Positions 22,996-33,009 of a stretch of DNA of 64,000 bases are shown piece after piece. Source of the DNA: Aquatica leii (taxonomy: Eukaryota; Arthropoda; Insecta; Coleoptera; Lampyridae); the NCBI GenBank assembly GCA_035610365.1, contig CM069435.1, positions 12,079,123 to 12,143,122 of the forward strand, read 5' to 3'. The notes below the pieces were generated by a model. That model worked only from the letters and a program-made list of their open reading frames with translations. It searched no databases and had not been told where the DNA came from. Positions within the stretch are counted from its first letter, which is position 1, and every line of letters begins with the position of its first letter. Position numbers and translations under genes: made by a program.

Positions 22996-23237
22996 ACTAC
23001 AAACGTGATAACGGTTTTGAACTATCCCCTCTTTAGTTCCAGATTGTTACTCGTTTATCGAACGTAACCCGATCAGAGTCGAGCTCATCCCACCGCAACG
23101 ATACTTCTGCTATAAATACAGAGACAACTTCTCCTTAAGTCACTTGTATGGAGGTTAGAATCTGGCTTTGTTATCGAGTTCGTTAGTGATTCTTTGTTAG
23201 ATTATTGTTTACTTCGGTAACTTTTTTCATTTCATTT

Positions 23238-23290
23238 AGGTCCATATGAAGCCCCTTACAAATGTGGGCGAAACGTTGGCAACTTCGGTT
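23238..23290 (+). ncRNA. Decayed hammerhead ribozyme motif, right PLE 1 terminus
   Basis: CATATGA (23243-23249) stands where CUGANGA is required, so two invariant bases differ. Stem II is intact: GCCC (23251-23254) pairs with GGGC (23266-23269) over an 11-nt loop. GAAA is at 23270-23273, followed by the ACGT mini-stem III and GTT. The inner stem I strand GTC (ending 23242) can pair with GGC. The architecture is clearly a PLE hammerhead, but the core changes should abolish cleavage. Confidence 0.55.
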
Positions 23291-23340
23291 ACAACATCAA
23301 CACGGTCTAAACCCGGAAGATCTTCTAATCTTGGAATATA

Positions 23341-24486
23341 CTTTGCTCATAGATCTTAAAAATTTCGTACAGTGTGGTTACTAATCTGAAAGTTGAAATT
23401 ACCTATAATGTCTTTTTAAGTATTCATTTAAAAACAACCCCACAATTGCACTCTTACCGGTTCGACAAACTTTCAATTTTAATACACGCTATTCTGATAA
23501 ATCATATTCTATTTCAAAACACTTTATAAGCTCATAAACATCATTACAATGAACTTTTTCCTTTAGAGAAAAAATAAGTAAATTATTATTATTCATGCCT
23601 GTACCACAAAAGTAAGGTCTCAGATGATAGCAATCTTTTTTTTTTTCATCTTTGATCCAAGTAATTTGACTGCATCCTTTGAAAGACCAAAGTCTCTTAC
23701 TAGGTCAATGAGGTCTTTCATTAACAAAAAGTTCTAAACTATATCCGTCCTAAGAAGCTAATGCGTTAGGGTTTTTTCAATTAGTAGTAGTCAGTTGTGT
23801 TATTTTACTGTTTACGCCATATCATAAAAATGCCAAAACGAAATGAATCTTTCTTACCCTTAAATTAAAAAGAAGATTTTCCTAGGACTTTTTGAATACC
23901 TTATGCAGAGCTCATGTTTTGTCTTGATCCAAATGAATAACAAAATAAAGTTTCTCCTAAATTCACTGATGTTTTTTTGTTGGCTTTTTATTGTGTAATC
24001 TAAAACTGTCGGGAGAAATTACACAACCTCAGCAAGCAATATTTCAGAAATAAACTAGCAATATTGAATGCTGAATATAATACTGAATTTATTAAACTTG
24101 TCGAAACATGATCTAATCCAACAACAGATTTATTCCTAGTAACCCATATAACAAGTCTAAACATGCTCAACCTCATTAGTAATATTACTCACTATAAACT
24201 GTTAACGCTAAAACTATTTTATTCACAACCCTGTACAACATTCAACCACTAACATTTTCTTCCATTTATGACCAAGTTCAGTTATAATTGAGATAGACTT
24301 ATTGCGAGCAGACTTAGTTTTAAGGCCATTTTTTTACTAAAAAACCGAACACTAATTATTGAAAAAATATTGAAAATATTGAAGAACTCAGAAAAATTAA
24401 AAAAAATATAAGAAAGAGGATGAAAAAAGATATAAAAGAATGGCACGAGAAAAAAATATAAAAAGCAATTAAAAATCGAAGCAGGA
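23341..24486. other. Unannotated AT-rich region
   Basis: No recognised gene. About 24200-24320 is similar (roughly 70-75% by eye) to 38760-38860, sharing ATAATTGA and GACTTAGTTTTAA, so a dispersed repeat is present. A stretch at ~24000-24120 reads for about 40 codons without a stop (CREKLHNLSKQYFRNKLAIL...) but matches nothing I know. Confidence 0.35.
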
Positions 24487-24573
24487 CGTTTGGGCGCCGG
24501 CGGTTGGGTGCCGGCGATTGGGCGCCAGGCGTTTAGGCGCCGGGCGTTTGGGCGCCAGGCGTTGCGGCGCCGT
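24487..24573. repeat. GC-rich minisatellite, ~14-bp unit, six copies
   Basis: Six units of 14-15 bp of the form CGTTTGGGCGCCGG/AGG follow each other, each with a central GGCGCC or GGTGCC palindrome. It is a sharp GC island in otherwise AT-rich DNA, immediately upstream of the MULE transposase. Confidence 0.85.
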
Positions 24574-24855
24574 AATTATGTTATGCAAGAAAATTTTACC
24601 AACGCACTTTCAAAACGTTACTTTACATTACCCTTTATGTTATTAAATATTTAAAGAAAATGTTGCAATATCGGTATTTTCTTAATTGTTGTACATTTAA
24701 TCTAAAAAATATTTTAATTATTGTCTTGTCTTGTGATCAGAAAGCAATTAATAAGATTAGTGTAATTAGAAAGTTTTAGTATTTAAACTTACTCTTCCAC
24801 ATCTGTCTCTTCCAAGTCCAAGTCTACATTTAATTACGCAAGATACTCAAAGTAA

Positions 24856-26239
24856 GCGGAACAAAAAAAGGTGTCCTATATTGGTTACATGTACGTTTTT
24901 GACAAAGCAAACAAAGATGGAACAAAAGAATTTTGGAGATGTGAGCGAAAAGCGTACAAGTGCCTAGGTCGCGTCCATACAACAGTGGGTGACGAATATT
25001 TGTGCTCCTCGGGTAACCACAATCATGGTAGTGATGCGGCATGCGTAAGTGTTTCTAAAATAAAAGTTGATATTAAAAGACGTGCCGAACAAACCATGGA
25101 AACTTCTGTCCAAATACTTAACCATGCCCTGGAGGGCACTGGGCCTGCAGTTCCAGGGCAGTTGTCCAACAAAGATGCTATTAGAAGATTGTGTCAGCGG
25201 ACGCAAAACCGTATCGCTGCTGCACCCCCAACTCCGATAGATCTAGAAACGTTAGGAACTCCGGAAGTGTACAGACTATACGAATGTGCTCCTGGACAAT
25301 CCGAGATGTTCTTATTGAAGGATACCGGATCAGAGCAGCCGGACCCATTTAGTATATTAATGTTTGGGAGGGAAGATAACGCACGATGGAGCCAGCACAT
25401 GAAACAATATTTTATGGATGGAACATTTTGGCAAGCGCCCCCGTTATTCCACCAAATTTACGTTATTTTGACAAACAGGGGTAGATTCGTATTTCCAGTT
25501 TTGTACGCGTTGTTGCCAAACAAGCAACGGCAAACGTACGAGCGGCTGTTTTTAATTATAAAAGAAATGTGACCGCAATTTCAACCTGAAACTGTTTCGT
25601 TGGATTACGAAATAGCCGTAATTGGATCAGTTGCTGAAGCATTTCCAAGGGCACGATTACTAGGCTGCCTGTTTCTTCTTGTTCAAAATTTTAAGAAACA
25701 AATAGCCAGTCATGGGCTGACGGTACAATATAATACCGATCCCGAATTTGCTCTTTCTACACGGATGATAGTTGCATTAGCCTTTAGTCCTCTAGATCAC
25801 ATTGATGACGCAATTGAAGAGCTTTCTGCACAATTACGGAACGAATTGCAACCAATTTTAAACTGGTTCGAAGATAACTACGTTGGAAGGCGAAATAGAA
25901 ACCACACACGCAGGAGGGGGTTATTTTAGCCAAATATTTGGAACGTTACCAAATTGTGCGTAATAATGAAGACCATACCAATAATTTTGCTCATCGTAGT
26001 TTGCAGTGCCAATTAGGTATGGACCATCCGTCGCTGTAAAAATTTATCGATGGCCTGCGAAGTGTCCAGAAAGGACGCGGCGCATTGTATGAAAAATTAG
26101 TAGGTGCCAAGCACCTCCTCATAGAAGGGCAAAAAACCAAGCTGCGGATAACAGAATTACCACAATTGTTCAAGACTTTGAGAACCGAACAATTATTAAG
26201 TATCTCAGAGGCATTTCTCATAACTTTTTAATGGAGTGA
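24856..26239 (+). pseudogene. FLYWCH zinc-finger MULE transposase
   Basis: This is a Mutator-like (MULE) transposase with an N-terminal FLYWCH zinc finger. The finger reads YIGYMYVFDKANKDG, then EFWRCERKAYKCLGRVHTT and GNHNH (24874-25029), giving the W-C...C...H-x-H pattern. The first catalytic region is FMDGTFWQAPPLFHQIYVI (~25411-25465), with FVFPVLYALLPNKQRQTYERLF after it. Near-uninterrupted frames run 24856-25572 and 25573-25929: a TGA at 25570 interrupts KEM|PQFQPE, then VSLDYEIAVIGSV carries the second Asp region. The CxxxHLxQ motif is altered (GCLFLLVQ lacks the His). A frameshift near 25920 leads to YQIVRNNEDHTNNFAHRSLQ and MDHPSL (a TAA replaces the expected Trp), and the tail TIKY-like YLRGISHNFLME ends at TGA 26237-26239. 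Only about four lesions, so relatively young. No TIRs found. Confidence 0.85.
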
Positions 26240-26419
26240 AAGTGCAATTGTATTTATATGACGCCACACGTTTAGTTTTGTTTATTTTTTATAGTGCGTG
26301 TTAATACATTCTTTTTGCATCGTTATTTATTTTATTGTATTATTTAGTTAATATCTACTCAGTATAATGAATTGAGATATCTAAAATTTTTAATAGACTG
26401 AAACTGAAATTGTCGCCCA

Positions 26420-27350
26420 TGCTGTAAACGGTACCAAAACAAAATCCACGAGAAAACAGAAGAAGTTTACACAGAACTGTATCGCGCAAAAACAAACGTA
26501 AACATCAAAGATATCGAAAAGAAAATAACCAACGAAAATTCTAAAGATATTCCAAACATCTAAATGTATGAAATCGAGAAAACGCTAAAGGATATGAGGA
26601 GAAACAATTCGCCAGAACAAGACAAAACAGTAATAAAAATGTAAAAAGAAGAAGGATCACAATTACTAGAACAAAAAAATATTATTCAGGCATTGTCTGT
26701 TAGAAGGAAGAATACCGCGAGCTTGGGACAACGCACTTGTAATATTACTATTCAAAAAAGGAGATAAAACCAAATTAGAAAACTACAGACCTTTCAGTTT
26801 ATGATACTGATTAATAAACTGGATGCATATCAACCGAACCCCCAAAACAGGTAGGTTTTCGTAGTGGCTATAGTACTCAAGATCATCTACAAGTAGTACA
26901 ACACTTGGTAGAAAAATCACGAGAATACAACCTACCCCTATGGTCTGCTTTTATACATTATGAAAAAGCGTTCGACTCGGTGGGTTATAATAAAATCATT
27001 ACAAAATAATACACAAAAATTAAGAGTAACACAAAGATCGATGGAACGTAAAACGTTGGGCATAACTGTGAAAGATAAAATCACAAACACGTAGACAAGA
27101 CAAAAAACAAAGGTAGAAGACGTACTTAAAAAAAAAATTAAAATGATCATGAGCTGGTCACATTGCAAGAATGAAAGCGGATAGATGGACCAAGAAAATA
27201 GTGAAATGGAGGCCAAGGAAAAACAGATAAAGACCCCCACTTAGATAGAGCGATGACATTAAAAGAGTGGCAGATTACAACTGGTTACAAAAAGCGCAGA
27301 GCAGAAAATAAAGGAAAACACTTGGATATATAGGCGGTTGATTGATTACA
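26420..27350 (+). mobile_element. LINE ORF2 relic (RT plus C-terminus), internally deleted
   Basis: Pieces of a non-LTR retrotransposon ORF2 can be read in order. KTLKDMRRNNSPEQDK-like finger residues (~26585-26620) are followed by GRIPRAWDNAL (~26708), KKGDKTKLENYRPFS (~26757-26800), QVGFRSGYSTQDHLQVVQHLVEKSREYNLPLW (in two pieces, 26850-26945) and YEKAFDSVGYNKII (~26960-27000). It then jumps past the catalytic YADD region to the C-terminus: RSMERKTLGITVKDKI (~27030-27080), WTKKIVKW (~27187) and DDIKRVADYNWLQKAQ (~27250-27300). Stops are frequent. It is RTE/CR1-like, possibly the same lineage as 3385-4450. Confidence 0.75.
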
Positions 27351-27730
27351 AGAAATCAAAATTTTTTGTACGTTTTATAACTCCATATTTGTTTGTAGTC
27401 TTTATTTAGCATACTAGGAAGTCAATATAAACTTGTACATATCACTTTAAAGTGGTTTTATGACGACATAACCTTAAAAAAATATGTAGACATTTCTTCA
27501 TCATTCCAAAGAGGAAAGTCGTATGGTTACATCATTTTTTTTAAATAAAAGAGGAGTTGTATTTTAGAGCACCAATAGCTTGACTACCAACGATAACAAA
27601 GTCTGGATACATAAATACCGACCTGTCTTTAGACTGGTTCAAACATTTTCAAAACATTTGCTGACAATCCTGTCGTGTTAATCTTAGACTATCGTATGTC
27701 TTATCGTTTTTTGCTAGCAGTAATGTTTTT

Positions 27731-29804
27731 TTAACCATCCAGCGATTGCGCCTGCATAAAATTTATGACAATTTAACAAAGTCGTGTATATTATTATTTC
27801 TTTAAATTTGTTTTCTACCTGACCCTTTTGTATTCCAGGTATGTGCATTTAGGTAGCAGGGGGCAATATCACAAAAATGTCTAAGCGTCCTCTGTCAAAA
27901 GCTGAACTTGAATATTTTGCTGAGCATATATGGGATATAGATGAAAACGACGCAGGTAATAGTGTCGATAATGGTTTTGATTTGTCAGAAGAGAATATTG
28001 AAGAAGAGAATGTTGACAGTTTTTCTGAACAGGAATTAACCGATGAAGAACCTGTAGAAGATTCACCCCATGAGTTTTATGTGGGAAAAGATAAAACCAC
28101 TAAATGGAGCAAAATGAGAGTAGTTACCTCGTCTAAGACAAAAAGAAGGAACATCGTAAAGGAATCGTGTGGTGTAACTCAAAGAGCACGAAATATCCAG
28201 AATGAGCAAGATGCATTTTTAAAGATGATAGATATTGATATGATCGACAACATTATCAGCTACTCTAATAAATATATAGAAGAAATTAGACTAAGTCAAG
28301 TATATTCTAGAGAACGAAACTGCAAAGTTATAAACAGAGGCGAATTCATGTCATATTTAAGGTCGTAATTTTTAATTGGTACAAAAAAATCACATCATGC
28401 AAAATTTGGTCTAGCGACTGAAAAGGAATTGAAATAACAAGAGCAGTAATGAGTTTCAAAAGATTTTTTTATAACAAGCTCTTTGAGATTTGATGATCGC
28501 ACAACCAGACTTGAGCCCCGCGAGATTGACAAGTTGGCAGCAATTCGTAACTTTTTTGATGCGTTTGTTACCAACATTCAAACATCTTTCAGACTTGGCG
28601 CGTATACCACTATTGACAAAATGCTTCATCCTTTTCGAGGTCGTTGTAGTTAGGTGCAATACATGCCAAGTAAACGAGCAAAATACGGTATCAAGATGTG
28701 ATGCGAAAACTTTCTATACCTCAAATTTGGAAATTTATTGTGGTAAACAACCGGATGGCGCCTACGCAGTATCTAACTCACCAAGTGACATAGTAAAGAG
28801 ACTTATTTCCCCGATCGTAAATTCTAATAAAAATTTAACCACCGGCAATTATTACATTAGCGTTTCACTTGATGATTACTTGTTACAAAAAAACATAACC
28901 CTCTTGGAACCATGAAGAAAAATAAAACTGAAATTCCTGTAGAATTCTTACCAACGAAGAAGAAGCATGTTAAGAGTTTCCGGATTCCAAAAAGACAAGA
29001 TGATCGTATCTTTTGTGCCTCGTACAAACAAAGCAGTGATTTTACTTTCAACTGTACACGATAGCGCGAAATTCGATTCAGAAGCTGAAAAACCACTGAT
29101 TATCATGGATTATAATGCTACGAAGGGGAGTGTTGATATGGTGGACAAAATGTGCGCTGCATATTCAGTTTCCCGCATTTCTAGAAGATGGCCGTGTGTT
29201 ATCTTTTTAGTTAATTGAACATAGTTAGAATAAATGCTCAAGTTCTATACAAGTTTTCTTGTCCAGACAATGGTCCAAAAGAACGAAGACTTTTTGAAAA
29301 ATTTATCGCTAAAGCTGATGAAGGAGCAGCTTGTATCTAAAGCGCAGTTAAATAATTTACCAATGGATATTAGTGTATTTTTAAAAACCAATTATGGACA
29401 AACTCTGAACAGAGATGAAGATGGAGCACCATCTCCTAAACGTGGAACTTGTCGTTTTTGTGCGGCAGAAAAGAAAAGAACAACAGCATCGATGAAATGT
29501 ATAAAGTGCATGTGTTTTACTTGTAAAAAACATTCAAAAACAACAACTGTATGTGACTTTTGTGTTAGTTGTACTGAACAGTAGTAGTTCATAAAATATT
29601 ATTAATTTAAATTAGATACCTAGGCTAGGAAGTGACATTTTTTTATGTAAATTAACAACATCAAATGTTTATTAATAATTCCTGTTACTATGTTATATTT
29701 TATATTCCATGAATATGAAGAAAACACCTCTAACCAACCTACATAAAAAATATGACACGCGCGCGCTAGTGTAATACGAAAGCGCGCGAGCACTGGAAGG
29801 TTAA
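27731..29804 (+). mobile_element. piggyBac-like element 1 with TIRs and TTAA ends
   Basis: Both ends are visible. TTAA at 27731-27734 is followed by CCATCCAGCGATTGCGC. TTAA at 29801-29804 is preceded by the inverse of CCTTCCAGTGCTCGCGC. These 17-bp ends match at 12 positions, the expected piggyBac-type short TIRs with a TTAA target duplication. The transposase gene lies between them. A further GCGCGC-rich palindromic patch (29758-29788) lies next to the right TIR. Total length is about 2.07 kb. Confidence 0.8.
27877..29584 (+). pseudogene. piggyBac transposase
   Basis: This is a DDD transposase of the piggyBac family, with only a few frameshifts. The ATG at 27877 opens MSKRPLSKAELEYF, followed by an acidic N-terminal region (to ~28080); the frame is open to 28368. 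The catalytic part starts in another frame: SLRFDDRTTRLE (~28478), DKLAAIRNFFDAF (~28529) and AYTTIDKMLHPFRGR (~28600-28644, first Asp). Shifted frames give QYMPSKRAKYGIK (~28660) and GKQPDGAY (~28743-28766, second Asp). Then MDYNATKGSVDMVDKMCAAYS (27th kb tail, 29106-29168, third Asp) and RRWPCVIF. The C-terminal frame (29234-29584) ends with a cysteine-rich finger (CRFCAAEK ... CIKCMCFTCKKH ... CDFCVSC), which binds the TIRs in this family. The gene is non-functional as it stands. Confidence 0.85.
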
Positions 29805-30109
29805 ACATTGATTTTCCCCATGTAAATCATAGCTTCCAACCTCTCGACAAAGCATTTTTTGGTCCCCTCAAAACAACATACGCTGCCAAAACTCAATAGC
29901 CACTAGTTCTAGAAAATTATTCAATTATAACCATTTTGCCTAATTAACCAAGTTAGCGTACTCAAAAGTTGCGACCGTAATAATAATAAATCGTTTTAAA
30001 ACCACGAAAATGTTCCTTTACAGCAATGATTTTTGTAGTGAAGAAAATTTTTGGACTGATATTTTTATAGACCCACACCAAAGTACAAAGGCAGCAATGA
30101 CTTCAATAG
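29805..30109. other. Unannotated spacer
   Basis: A short AT-rich stretch between the piggyBac right end and the 10-bp minisatellite. I see nothing in it. Confidence 0.4.
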
Positions 30110-30200
30110 TAAATATTTGGTAAATATTGGTAGATATTGGTAAATATTGGTAAATATTGGTAAATATTGGTAAATATTGGTAATTATTGGTAAATATTTT
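30110..30200. repeat. 10-bp minisatellite (TAAATATTGG)n
   Basis: About nine consecutive units of TAAATATTGG, with single-base variants TAGATATTGG and TAATTATTGG, run from 30110 to 30200. No coding role is visible. Confidence 0.95.
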
Positions 30201-30435
30201 AAATATGGTGTACCAAATTTGAGTCAGTGATCATCCCCTCGAGTAGCAATAATAAGTCATTCATTCGTTGCCATTACTAACATCAGCAGACATCATAACG
30301 AAAGAACCAAAACCATTCGAACCAATTAAAATGCAAACGTCAATTGCTTTTTATTATTAATTATAGAGTTAGTTGTATAAACACGATTCATAAAGTATAA
30401 AAAACATGTTGCAAGCCTGAAATAAAGTTTATATA

Positions 30436-30592
30436 CAGGGTGTCCCACAAGGTACTGTACATACTGAAATGGTATGTTCCTTAGGTCAATTTAAGTAGAA
30501 AACGTCCTATAAACATAGGTCCAATTCGCCATAGTTACACAGATACAAGCATTCAAAGTTTATAAATGCTCACACATTTTTTGAAAATTATT
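30436..30592 (+). repeat. Left terminal inverted repeat of mariner-like element
   Basis: It matches the reverse complement of 31826-31984 with only about ten differences by eye, including CACAAGGTACTG versus CACGAGATACTG near the tip. Confidence 0.9.
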
Positions 30593-30653
30593 ATTATTGA
30601 AAACAGAAAATCGAACTACAAAACAAACATAAAAAAAAACAAACAAACAAAAA

Positions 30654-31718
30654 TCACATCAAATGCTCAAAATGACCTCCTTCGGCATTAATACAACGAC
30701 GGCTGCAATCTGAAATGGACCGAATAGCCGCTCGAAGCACCTGCTGGTTGTTCCATGTTTGTTGACACACATCCAAGATACGCTGTATTGGTTCAGCTCT
30801 GGTATTAACTGTTACCTCGTATACTAAACTTTTCACGTGACCCCACAGATAGAAGTCCAAAGGTGTGAGATCGGGCGATCTCGGTGGCCAAGCATGCAGG
30901 CCTCCACGCCCAATCCACCTATTGGGGTAAACAACATTTAGATATCCGGTCACATGCCGACTAAAATGTGGAGGAGCTCCATCATGTTGCAGAAACATTT
31001 GTTTTCTTGTTAGTAAAGGTACTTCTTCCAAAAGCGGTAGCAATTCATTCCGCAAAAAGTTAGCGTATGCTTCTCCTGTCAGACGTTCCTCAAAGAAAAA
31101 AGGTCCAATAAGTTGATCGTCAATCATGCCACACCATACGTTAACAGAAAATCTGCGCTGAAAGTTAGTTTCTGTTGTGCCATGTGGATTTTGATATGAC
31201 CACAAATGAGAATTACGTGTATTGTTCACTCCATCTCTAGTAAATTGCGCCTCGTCGCTAAATAAAATGAATGGAACTAATTGTGGATTTACCTGTAGCC
31301 AGTGGCAGAAATTCAACCGGGCAGCAAAATCTCCAGGTTCCAGATGCTGAACCTGTTGTATGTGATAGGGATACAAAAGCCCATCATGTAATGTTCGCCA
31401 TACTGACATACGGGGGAGTCTCGTTCGAGAAAAAATTCTTCTAGTACTCAACCCTGGACTCCGATCAACCTTCTGTAGAATGTTTTCCTGCTCATTCACG
31501 TTTAACTGCACAGGACGGTCAGATCTTGTTAAAAATGATTGAAATGAACCATGAGTCCGTACATGTTAAAACACAGAAGAAAAGGTTTGGTGATTTGGCA
31601 CCTTCCTGTTGGGAAATCTTTGTTCATATTCCCTAACGCCAGATCTCGCATTTCCATCACAAAATCCATAAATGTAAATGATATCAGCATACTCTTCGTT
31701 AGAAAAATGAGAAGGCAT
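30654..31718 (-). pseudogene. Mariner-like DD41D transposase, one in-frame stop
   Basis: The ATG at 31718 (MPSHFSNEEYADIIYIYGF) opens a 354-codon frame to 30654. It is broken only by one TAA at 31568-31566, where a CAA (Gln) would fit; the remaining 285 residues after 31511 are fully open. The N-terminal part resembles a helix-turn-helix (YADIIYIYGFCDGNARSG; SPGLSTRRIF). The catalytic motifs are LFSDEAQF (first Asp), FLQHDGAPPHF (second Asp) and PPRSPDLTPLDFYLWG (third Asp). I count 41 residues between the second and third, a DD41D spacing reported for the rosa-type group. The C-terminus ends NAEGGHFEHLM. Only the single stop seems to prevent activity of this copy. Confidence 0.9.
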
Positions 31719-31825
31719 TTTGCATTTAAATTACACTTCGTTTAATAAAATCGACTGTGACATTAGTAGAAAAGAAAGCAATAAATGACATATTGTTCGG
31801 CTTTTGTTTCCCAGTTGACTAAGAA

Positions 31826-31984
31826 TAATTAATTTTCAAAAAATGTGTGAGCATTTATAAACTTTGAACGCTTGTATCTGTGTAACAATGGCGATTTGCA
31901 TCTATGTTTATAGGACGTTTTCTACTTAAATTGACCTAAGGAACATACCATTTCAGTATGTACAGTATCTCGTGGGACACCCTG
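31826..31984 (-). repeat. Right terminal inverted repeat of mariner-like element
   Basis: This is the inverse of 30436-30592, ending GGGACACCCTG followed by the TA duplication. Confidence 0.9.
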
Positions 31985-31988
31985 TATA

Positions 31989-33002
31989 AAAATACTATGC
32001 TCGTATATATACTAATAAAAATTTAACATATTGTAAACTCAAAATATTAGAATATCAAAATAATACTGAAATCGATGTTGCGTCAAAATATATTATTTGC
32101 AATAAAGTCAAATGCCGCAAAGGGCAAAGCGCAAACTGTCACTTTATCTTTATTTCGATCGTCTGATTTTACCGTTACAAAAGTTAGTATTCCAATGATG
32201 AAGTACAAACTTTTACCTAAAGAAATTTAAATTTACACTATCAATTATATTTTTGTTAGAAATAACGTTAACGTAAATTAAAGTCATATTTTTAAACTAG
32301 CCAAACTTTGTTATGATTAGAATCGATTTGATTTTTTGAATGTATTCAAACACTTGTTTAGTTTTCCCTGTTCATTAGGTAACGATTTATACAATTAATG
32401 TTAGTTTTAAAATGTACCAACTTCAATGATAAATTTAATTACCACAATTAACATAAATCGCACATAACATATTTTAAAACATAATGTGCATAAAATGCAT
32501 TATCTAACATTAAAATCAAAATTTTATTTTAGTTCTCTCTGAAACGTCAGTTACTTCCGTAAGTTTTGACGTATTTAAAGAGTTTTTATTTTTTTAAGAA
32601 TATGAAATTAACTGTTCTTTTTTAAAAATTAATTTGATGTAACTTTTTAATAAATTTTTGTTTAATAACACACATTGTAAATGTGAAAACGTTTCTTAGA
32701 AGCAGTATTTCTTAATATTACTAATTTGTGTTGAACTATCACGTTTCGTCATAAACAATGACAAATTGTTCTTCACTTTAATGACTTGAGCTTTATACCA
32801 CCCATTCTAAATTAACGACCAATAAAAACTGCATTTGTTTAAAATTATTGTTATAGAATAGCCTTTATTTGTCGTAAAAAAGAATTTTTTTTTTGACAAA
32901 GAATTCGTATTATAAACTAAACACAAAAATCCTACTACATAGAACAAATAAAAAAAAACCAAATGAAAGTAAAAAATAAATAAATTAAAAAAAAATAATT
33001 CT
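31989..33002. other. AT-rich region, no gene recognised
   Basis: About 1 kb of AT-rich DNA lies between the mariner-like element and the 3' end of the minus-strand LINE. The minus-strand frame 32807-33037 is poly-Phe/Leu low complexity. Confidence 0.4.
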
Positions 33003-33009
33003 AAACCCT

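Larger units (their letters stand above)
20935..23340 (+). mobile_element. Penelope-like element 1 with inverted terminal segments
   Basis: This is a nearly full-length PLE. The RT and GIY-YIG region (21207-22995) lies between two copies of the same terminal sequence in opposite orientation. The left copy (about 20940-21050) contains GTTGATGTTGTAACCG and CAACGTTTCGCCCA. Its inverse at 23266-23335 contains GGGCGAAACGTTGGC and ACAACATCAACAC. Inverted as well as direct terminal copies are typical of PLEs. Both copies include a hammerhead-like core. Confidence 0.8.
30436..31984 (-). mobile_element. Tc1/mariner-superfamily element with 157-bp TIRs
   Basis: This is a complete 1549-bp DNA transposon. 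It starts CAGGGTGTCCC (30436) and ends GGGACACCCTG (31984). Both ends abut TATA, consistent with the TA target duplication of the superfamily. The inverted ends match over about 157 bp (30436-30592 and 31826-31984) with few mismatches, which indicates a fairly recent insertion. One transposase gene fills the middle. Confidence 0.92.

Noticed and set aside
30110..30200. Regular short repeats as a CRISPR array
   Set aside because: The 10-bp units are contiguous without spacers; this is a minisatellite in a eukaryotic genome.
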